A DNA stretch of 64,000 nt. Origin: Ophiostoma sp. CBS 140.51. Its lineage: Eukaryota; Ascomycota; Sordariomycetes; Ophiostomatales; Ophiostomataceae. A program made the translations under genes and the position numbers. The stretch spans positions 62,001 through 126,000 of the forward strand of contig JANSLP010000054.1 of the NCBI GenBank assembly GCA_029298735.1, read 5' to 3'. The notes beneath the pieces were generated by a model, which did no database searches, had not been told where the DNA came from, and worked only from the letters and a program-made list of their open reading frames with translations. Positions 56,301 through 64,000 of this stretch are shown one piece after another. The number at the start of each line of letters is the position of its first letter. The first letter of the stretch is position 1.

Positions 56301-59300
56301 CATACGCACAGCAGGGTAACGCCCAGCACAATGTGCCACACTTTCTCTCTTCTGTCTGTGTCTCTTGCCTCTCGTTTTGAAGGCACACCCACACACCCCT
56401 CCCCCTATTCCTTACCTCTCTTCCTGCTGGTCTGCCCGGTCCACTTTCGACATTCGGGGTTGGTCGCCCGCGCCCCGCGAAACAAACCACAGACTATTGT
56501 ATTTACGGAGTATCGTACATGTGCTGGTGGACTTTATTGTTCGTTTCTTCTTCCTTTTCTCTTGTCGTCCTTTTCTTTTTCCTCTACTTCATGGATCCTT
56601 CCACTGTCATGTACATAGTAGTATTTCTCTATCCTTATCCCTGCTCGGTCCAGCTTTCTTGGCCGCCAATGATTGACAAGGCAATTAAGGCGGACCAAAA
56701 GTGCAAAAAATAGCAGAAGGGAAAGATACGACATGCTCCGTGTGGGAGGAGAAACACAATATATATGCACTCACGACATATAACCGTTCTGCAGAATACG
56801 GACACAAAAAGGGCACATGCACACGTATCCACGACTTTCGTCGCCGGCTCTGTTTGCCCGGTGGTACAAGTCAGCAGACGATGCACGTATTCCACAGGAT
56901 GCGACTGGTGGGTTGATATGGCTGATCATTGTTTGATGACGAGGATAGAGCCCAGGATGCGGTCCGTTTTCTTACGACGTGCCCTCCCTTTCCTTTCCTT
57001 GACTTGTTTACCCGTGCCCTGTCCTGAGGCTAACTCGTGCATTTCCAACCAGCGCAGGTCATGTCTAACCGTCTGGTGAGAAGGGGATGTGTCGATGCGA
57101 TGGTCTTGACATCTTCTGTCTCGATCTCGTCCTATTCTCTCATGGCCGTGAAATGAACCGGTGAGAGTGGAGATTGGGAGGCGAAGGAAAAAAAGACAAC
57201 AACCGCGGACCAAACTCCACACCAAAGGCAACAGCGCGGGCGCAAACGACGAGAATTGAGGAGGAGGGAGGAGGAGGAGGAGGAGGTGAGAGGGTGGATG
57301 CAGGAGATGAGGCGGCAAAGAAACAACTCGAACCAAAACCGAACAGGGGAGCAAAAGGTACAAAGGTACATTGTGTACTTTTGGCTGGCCGTCCCATGAG
57401 GCCGTGACACAGAATACACCTTACGCGTAGGTTACGTCCCTTCCAATTGCGTACGATTTCGGGTGGTTCCCTTTTCCAGGGCAACACCATATTTTGGGGC
57501 GACGTCGCGCTACTGTACCTGTAATGTACCTCCTGGACCCACACGCCCGCAAATTTTGTGGCCGTCTCGTGCAGTGGCTACATTACCCATACATAACAGT
57601 ACACAGAGGTACCAGGTACGTACCTTCCTGTCGCACACGGTCCACGCGCTGCACAAATGGGTGGCACCTGCCTTTCGCCATGGAACTAGCAGTGGGTAAT
57701 TTTCTTCCTGCGCGCTACGATTAGTGGGCCACCCCTTGCACTCTTTCAGCAAACTCTGGGCCTGCGGTGGCCACGGCTTCCTTCCCTCATTCTTGCATTC
57801 TTGCAGGTTCAGAGGTTTCTGTGAGGTGTGTCTTTCTTTTTCCTTCTCCCCCAACTCCATAGCCCCACTCTGACTGTGCCTTGTCTCCACCCTTCCTGGG
57901 ACTCCATGCGCGCAGCAACAGCGTGAGCGAAAAGGGAAAGAACGACCAGGAGCCAAGAGAGGAAACACAGCAGAGAGAGGAGAGGCTCAGGGCTGCTGCT
58001 GTTTCCCGGTGGCCTGAACGCACGACCCCCACCGAGGATGTATCTCACGCTACTGTGCAAAATTGGGTACCTTGTGAGATATGGCAAGCAAGAGAGACGG
58101 AAGGTACTCCGCTATGTCGGTAAACTTATAAAATACAACGGGAAAGGGCAGACAATACTTGTATCTTACATATACACCAAACACCACGACATATTTGCCA
58201 TATCACGGGCGTCTTCTGTTCTCTGCCTCTCATCCCTTGCGGCATCTCGCGTGGCACGGCGTACAGCCCTTTTCTTTGTGTAAAGGACGGAGCATCACCC
58301 GTATTGGTCCTGAACGATGTGCTCTGTTGCTTCTCAGTACAAAGCGTAAGATACAAAGCACATGTTTTGTTACTCACATCCGCCCGCCAACATGCCAGCC
58401 GCAGCAACAGATGCTCCCCCCTTGTACAGTTTGACTTTCGCCATCCTGTCAACCGCCAATGCAAATTGTCCGTCTGCCGTGTCGTCTCCAGACAGGAAAC
58501 AAAGCGCACATCCTCTGGAGTCCTTTGGATTTCGTCGCTTTCTCGGATCTGTTTCTCTCTTCCCAGTTCCTTCCAGAACGAGGATTCCACCCGGAATTAA
58601 TCGATAAATTCAGAATGCGCTAGCCCTTTTCAGTAAATATGGACCCGTAGCCGACCTGGTCTAACCGAAACCCAAGCTTTCCTTCACCCAGCCTCTTGCC
58701 TTTTTTCCCTTTTTTTCCCTCGCTCCTTCCTCACAATCCCCCCCTCTCAAACACGACAGCTTTACCTTCTCATCCACCCCATCCACCCTAAATCCACCCA
58801 CCCACCATCTCCTCCACCGGGCCCCCCTAGTGAGCACCAACTGGTGCGTGTGCGTAGCGTGTGTACCGCTGGTAGTGCCTTCCGCGCGCCCAGCCAGAGG
58901 AGACACAAAGCAAAGAGCATCGCCAAAACCATCCTAATTCTATCAATTTTTTCCCCTTCTTTTCTCCCTTCCACTTTTTTCTTTCCTCCTACCTCTCTCC
59001 TCCTTTCCTCTCTCTCCGCCTTCAATCACCCACCCCCTCGACGACTGTGGTTCCATCAACAACTCTTGTCCCTCCTTATCGTTCTGTCATCGCCACGCGA
59101 TCGGAGGCGCTTTCGTCGGCTTTTTTTTGTCGTGTTTTGTTCTTTATTCTTTTCTTTTCTTCTTTCTCTTCTCTCCTTTCCGGCATCGATAGCTTGACGG
59201 CCTTTCCTCATCCCATCGCGCCGACGTGCCTGTCTTGACGACGACGACAACTGTGCGATAGTCCACCTCCATTTTCTTAATCGACGATTTCGCGACACGC

Positions 59301-59426
59301 GCCGAGTTTCTCTTCTTTTTCGTCCGTTTTCGCATCGTTTTCGCAAATCCATCGCGACATCCTTGAATTCATCATCACGAGCATCGCCCATCTACAAACC
59401 AACCCTCTGGAAACCCACCACCCACC
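53962..59426. other. 5.5-kb gap: 3' region of the repeat gene and upstream region of TUP1
   Basis: The first 0.8 kb looks like 3' UTR, ending in A/T runs at about 54770-54800. TACGGAGTA occurs at 56106-56114 and 56504-56512. A CGCA microsatellite lies at 56269-56302. From about 58648 to 59426 there is no ATG on the plus strand, and the sequence is pyrimidine-rich, consistent with a long TUP1 leader. ATG-initiated frames such as 55869-56204 show no family features. Confidence 0.5.
56269..56302. repeat. CGCA tetranucleotide microsatellite
   Basis: About eight consecutive CGCA units in the gap between the repeat-protein gene and TUP1. Confidence 0.92.
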
Positions 59427-61532
59427 ATGTCTATGTACGGCACTGGCCACCGTGGCATGGGCGCCGTGCCTCCGGTCAACGGCGTCGGTCGCCTGACGGA
59501 GCTGCTCGACCAGATCCGGTCCGAGTTTGAAACCCAGATGCGCAACAGCGAGACCTACGAGCATCAGAGTAAGTCAACACGGCGCCCACGGTGTATTTCT
59601 CATGTGAATGACAGGAACTGACCGCGTCTCTTTGCACCAATTTAGTCCAGGCCCAGGTTAACGAGATGCAACTCATACGCGAGAAGGTCTATACCATGGA
59701 GCAGACGCACATGAGCCTCAAGCAGAAGTAAGCGACCACCTCCCGATGCGACCGTCGAAGATATGATGCGAACAACGAGCATCTCGAGACGCCGCAATGG
59801 GCAGTCTTCGGCCCCAATGGGCAGTCTTCGAGCGTAGGGCAGAAAACTAACGCATGCTATTCTTCCTTCTTTTCTAGGTACGAGGAGGAAATTGCCGTTC
59901 TCCGTCGCCAGCTTGGCGAGCGCGGCGGCCCCAGCCAAGGCGGCCCTATGGGTGGTCCCCCGCAGCACGGTGGCCCGCCGCAGCCCCCTAGCCTGGGTAT
60001 GGGCAGCAATGTCTTTGCCGCTATCATCGCAGGACAGGGCGGCCAGACCGGTCTTGCGCCCCCGCCCCCGCCGCAGGAGCAGCAGCCCCCTCAACACCAG
60101 ATGCAGCAGCAGCCGCCCCCGGGCCTCCAGGGTCCCCCTCCCCCTCCTCCCCCGCCGCCTTCGCAACAGAACCCTTTTGGCCAGCAGGGCTACGGCCAGC
60201 CGCCTGCGCCCGGTGGCTTTCAGTCCCAGCCCCCGCCTAGCAACTCGCCCGGCCCCGTCAAGCGCCCCATCGGCCGTCCTCCCCCCGGTGGCCCTGCCAC
60301 TCCCCAGATCAACACGCCCGTGCCGTACCCCGGCCCGAACCAGTCGCCTCAGGTCGCATCGCACCCCACGCCTGACCATGCTCGCATGCAGATGACCCCC
60401 GCTGGCAACAACTCTCTTGGCGACCTGGACCCCGAGCGCCTCCCTCCTCACTTCAAGAAGACCCGTGACGACTGGTTCGTTATCTTCAACCAGCAGGTCC
60501 CCCGCGTTCTTGATGTCGACCTGGTCCACACTCTCCAGCACGAGTCCGTTGTCTGCTGTGTTCGCTTCAGCGCCGACGGCAAGTACGTGGCCACAGGTTG
60601 CAACCGCTCTGCTCAGATCTACGATGTGCAGACGGGCGAGAAGCTCTGCGTGCTGCAGGACGAGGCCGTCGACACGGGTGGCGACCTGTACATTCGCAGC
60701 GTGTGCTTCAGCCCTGACGGCAAGTACCTGGCTACGGGTGCTGAGGACAAGCTGATTCGCGTGTGGGACATCCAGACGCGCACGATCCGCAACACGTTCG
60801 CCGGCCACGAGCAGGACATTTACTCGCTCGACTTTGCTCGTGACGGCCGTACCATTGCGTCTGGTAGTGGCGATCGCACCGTCCGTCTATGGGACATTGA
60901 GAACGGCCAGAGCGTCTTGACCCTCACTATCGAGGACGGCGTCACAACTGTGGCCATCTCGCCCGACACCAAGTACGTCGCCGCCGGTTCGCTCGACAAG
61001 AGCGTCCGCGTCTGGGACATCCAGCACGGCTACCTGGTTGAGCGGTTGGAGGGCCCCGACGGCCACAAGGACAGTGTGTACAGTGTCGCGTTCTCGCCCA
61101 ACGGCAAGGATCTCGTGTCCGGTTCGCTCGACAAGACGATCAAGATGTGGGAGCTGGCTTCGCCCCGCGGCATCCCCAACCAGGGCCCTAAGGGAGGCCG
61201 CTGTGTTCGGACGTTTGAGGGTCACAGAGTGAGTCTATCTCCGCTTAACTTTTCATATGCTTCCTCTCTACGTTCATATTCACTAACACTACTTTTAGGA
61301 TTTCGTCCTTTCGGTCGCTCTTACGCCCGATGCGCAGTGGGTTCTGTCCGGTTCCAAGGACCGCGGCGTCCAGTTCTGGGACCCCCGGACGGGCAACACT
61401 CAGCTCATGCTCCAGGGCCACAAGAACTCGGTCATCTCCGTCGCGCCTAGCCCCATGGGCGGCTACTTTGCGACGGGCTCGGGCGACATGCGCGCTCGTA
61501 TCTGGTCGTATGGCCGCTACCACCAGGCTTAG
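59427..61532 (+). CDS. TUP1: Tup1/RcoA-type transcriptional corepressor
   Basis: Four exons, 59427-59568, 59646-59727, 59878-61228 and 61299-61532, give 602 residues. The N-terminal helix (LTELLDQIRSEFETQMRNSE, then IQAQVNEMQLIREKVYTMEQ) is the Tup1 tetramerisation and Ssn6-binding domain. A Pro/Gln/Gly-rich linker (about 95-240) follows, then the motif LPPHFKKTRDDWFVIFNQQV that precedes the beta-propeller. Seven WD repeats follow, with units such as GKYLATGAEDKLIRVWDIQT and GRTIASGSGDRTVRLWDIEN. The last intron lies inside the propeller. Tup1 with Ssn6/Cyc8 is recruited by DNA-binding repressors to shut down many genes; RcoA and RCO-1 are the mould orthologues. Confidence 0.97.
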
Positions 61533-62391
61533 GAGGGCTCGAAGTCGCAATGTGCCTTGTGTGATCTGGTTTTTCTTTTACTCTGTCTCTTTTTTACTGT
61601 TTTCACTCTGGGATTTTTCTTTTTCTTTCCTTTTTCTTTGTCACGTATCTTTGCTTTTACTATCCTTTCTATTGTTTTACCCCCCATTAGGTGTTGAATT
61701 GTATTTCCCCATCCCCCTTTACACTTGGTCGCTTCTTAAAGCTCGAGTCTGTGTTTTCTGAATTGTTGTCATTTTTTATTCTTTGATTTGTTCTTCTTTT
61801 TTTCTGTGTCCTGTGCTTCCTGTTGTTTCCCCGAGGCAATCTTTGACTTGCACCATTTGCAAACAAAGCCTGCCGTCGGTCCTCTTTCTCTTGTCGTGTC
61901 TTTGACCCGGGAAGGACAGAAAGAGCAGCAGGTACACAAAGAGCCAAGCTTCTGGCGTTTTGGGAGGAAAGAAACGCGCACGCGAAATGTTTTGCAAACA
62001 AGGGAGGAAAGCTGGAAATGGAGGGGGGGAATGGAGGAACGGGGGGAGTCTTTTTACCAGAAAAGCAAAAAAAGAACAAACAAAAAAAACATCATAGAAC
62101 CGCTGCCCGCTGCCTTTGCTTCTGCCTCTGCCTCTGCCACTTGGGTTTGATTTGTTTTTGATATTGATATTGATATTGTGTGTTCAGACTAGTAAATAGA
62201 TAGACAGCAGAAAAGCTCATGTCTTCCATGTTATGAAAGGTAGCTTGCATTATCAAAGTCTACTTTGTATCCATCACACTGCTCCCATCATTTCCATGCT
62301 GATTATGTAAAATGTGAAAATCGCTAATATTTTGGGGGTATCATGTCTATGCAAATATACAAAAATGTTGAAACAATGCCAGTCAGTCCCT
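61533..62391. other. Convergent 3' intergenic region
   Basis: This lies between the ends of TUP1 and RMP1. It is pyrimidine-rich near TUP1, and a GATATT run occurs at about 62157-62178. No coding sequence is seen. Confidence 0.6.
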
Positions 62392-63488
62392 CTACAAGAG
62401 GCCACTGAACAAGTCGTCAAACTCGTCGCCTCCCTTTTTCTTCTTCTTCGTTTTTTTCGACTTGTTCTTTTCCTTTTCCTTCTTCTCCTTCTTGTCCTTC
62501 TTGTCTCTCTTTTCGGAGGAGTCCTTGGCCTCCTTGAGCTCTTTCTTGTCTGTGGACCTTGGGATCGGCGAATCTCCCGGTTCCTCTACCCTTCTCTTCT
62601 TCTCAGATCGCGCGACAGGTTCTGCGTCACTGCTCTTCAAGGACGGCTTCGCCGGTGATTTGAGCGACTTGATATGGCTGCCATCGTCGTCGTCGCTGTC
62701 GACCTCTTGCCGTGGGCGCTTCTTTGCTGGTTTGGTGGTCGCAACGTTCTCCTTCTTGATGGGACGAAGGGATGGTTGAAGTTTTGTATCCTCTTCCTCG
62801 CTGTCTTCGACACGAGCAATGACCTCACCGAGGTCGTCTTCGAGGTTGTCCGAAGGAACTTCAAGAGCACCTGATTCGACGGCCCCATCTTCAGCAAGAT
62901 CCTCGTTGTTGTCGTCTTCCTCGTCCTCGTTATCGCTCCTTCGTTTCTTCGTCGCCAAATCGCCGCTGACCCAGCGCAAAGCCGTATGCACTTGCGCCAA
63001 GATGCCCATTAGCAACAGTCCAAGCTGCGCAAATCGGCGGTCCGCCACCAATCGTGAGAAGGCTCTAGGATGCGTTAGCACTTGTCAAGGTCAGTTGTCA
63101 CAGTGGGAGAGACCTACAAATACGCTTTTGGAACAAAGTCTTCGCGGACGCTGCGCGCTCGCTCGATTGCACGCTTCTCTTCGTCGATAGGCTCCATTTC
63201 GCCAGCCCCCTCCTTGACCATACTCTTTAGCGGGATCACATCCTCCTCCAGCCGCCGCACATGTCGGCGGAGCTGCCCAAAGGCAGGCCACCAGTACGTC
63301 GACACGCGGTGCTGGTTCTTGTGCAGGCGATGAAGGCCATGGAGCATCACTCTAATCTCTTCGAGACGGTCGGCGGCGGCTGTATAACGCTGCAAAGGCG
63401 TAAGGAGTAATGGAGGTGGTGGTCGAGAGGGCTGTGTGGTATCGACCTTCTTCAGGTCTGCCACCTGTGGTATTCGTTTTGTCGCCAT
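62392..63488 (-). CDS. RMP1: RNase MRP subunit Rmp1-like protein
   Basis: Two exons on the minus strand, 63488-63118 and 63064-62392, give 347 residues. The conserved part is HGLHRLHKNQHRVSTYWWPA with FGQLRRHVRRLEEDV, then, across the intron, AYLAFSRLVADRRFAQLGLL followed by MGILAQVHTAL. This is the pattern of Rmp1, a protein specific to RNase MRP, which cleaves pre-rRNA at site A3 in yeast. The C-terminal half is acidic then lysine-rich (KKDKKEKKEKEKNKSKKTKK) and ends GGDEFDDLFSGLL, typical of nucleolar proteins. It is longer than yeast Rmp1 because of this tail. Family recognition rests on the WWPxFxxLRR core. Confidence 0.85.
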
Positions 63489-64000
63489 ATCGCAGGCCTT
63501 TATAAAAAGTCTTTCACGAGTCGTGCTGTGTAAAGGTGAGAGTTGTGTCTGAATGTAAACTTTTGGTACTATCGCAGACTGCGCTGTGAACTTTAATGAC
63601 TTATCACACGTGACTAGTTTTAGTACAGACCCACTCAATCTGACCAATAGATTAGCACCAAGTACTGGCTGCTTTATTTGGCAATTCGAGATTTTTCGGG
63701 GACAGCAAGTCACAACGACGTCGGCGCTCCTCTGGCGGGGGTGGGGTCGTTCTTTCCTCTGATTTCTTCAGTCTCTTATTGGGACGGCAGAAAAAAACAA
63801 CACTACCGCGAAAAAAAAAAAATTAGTACCTCGTAGGCAGGAGCGCGTTAATCGGGAGGGAATGTACGGCCAGCCAGCAATAATAGTATTAGATCTAGCC
63901 TTGCGGGCATAGCGACTGTGACTTTGAAAAAATGAGAGACTTCTTGGACTTCTCTCTCTCTCTTTTTCCAATGGACTGTAGACCAACAGGCCATCCGGCG
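63489..64000. other. RMP1 upstream region to window end
   Basis: About 510 bases. No coding sequence is supported; the RMP1 promoter should lie here. An A-run (about 63811-63822) and a TC-rich patch (63948-63965) are present. Confidence 0.45.

Overview
The window reads as nuclear DNA of a filamentous ascomycete (Pezizomycotina), most probably a Sordariomycete. Coding exons are GC-rich. Introns are short, with GTAAGT/GTATGT-type donors, CTAAC/CTAAT branch sites and pyrimidine-rich AG acceptors. Intergenic regions are long. The gene set is typical of filamentous fungi: a Zn2Cys6 regulator, an UstYa-family protein, eL28 (absent from budding yeast) and a Tup1/RcoA corepressor. Assignment below class is not supported by what I can see. 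I found no tRNA, rRNA, CRISPR array or recognisable transposon.

Layout. 0.7-9.9 kb holds a 12-cysteine metallothionein-like protein, a low-complexity coiled-coil protein, a 70-aa conserved small protein, a Vip1-like RRM protein, the ribosome-biogenesis protein Bud22 and a SnoaL/NTF2-like protein. 10.7-14.6 kb holds a Zn2Cys6 transcription factor, whose upstream region carries two CGG...CCG inverted repeats, and a centrin/Cdc31-type EF-hand protein. 14.6-20.3 kb is a gene-poor tract leading to ATP-dependent PEP carboxykinase at 21.2-24.3 kb, which has an ATG-free leader of about 0.8 kb and a 0.94-kb intron. 25-33 kb holds a membrane-associated methyltransferase-like protein, a YBL028C/LLP-like nucleolar protein, a SIZ/PIAS SUMO E3 ligase and the TRAPP subunit Trs33. 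36-45 kb holds cytosolic malate dehydrogenase, ribosomal protein eL28, a small single-pass membrane protein, a doubtful AT-rich secreted peptide ORF and sterol C5-desaturase (ERG3). 47-54 kb is the most unusual part: an UstYa-family (DUF3328) protein diverges, across a 4.3-kb gene-free spacer, from a secreted protein built of 15 tandem copies of a His-His/Lys-Lys unit. 59-63.5 kb holds the Tup1/RcoA corepressor and the RNase MRP subunit Rmp1.

Functional themes. PEPCK and malate dehydrogenase are both enzymes of gluconeogenic carbon flow. Bud22, the LLP-like protein, eL28 and Rmp1 all belong to ribosome synthesis. Tup1 and the Zn2Cys6 protein are regulators. These look like ordinary chromosomal neighbours, not a cluster. 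The exception worth testing is the UstYa-like/tandem-repeat pair. It has the gene types of a fungal RiPP or Kex2-processed peptide locus, but the repeats lack KR/RR sites and aromatic core residues, so it does not fit the described dikaritin pattern. A 9-mer, TACGGAGTA, also recurs six times on the plus strand, only in non-coding DNA.

Exon boundaries were placed by hand from splice consensus and reading-frame continuity. They are predictions, not transcript-supported.
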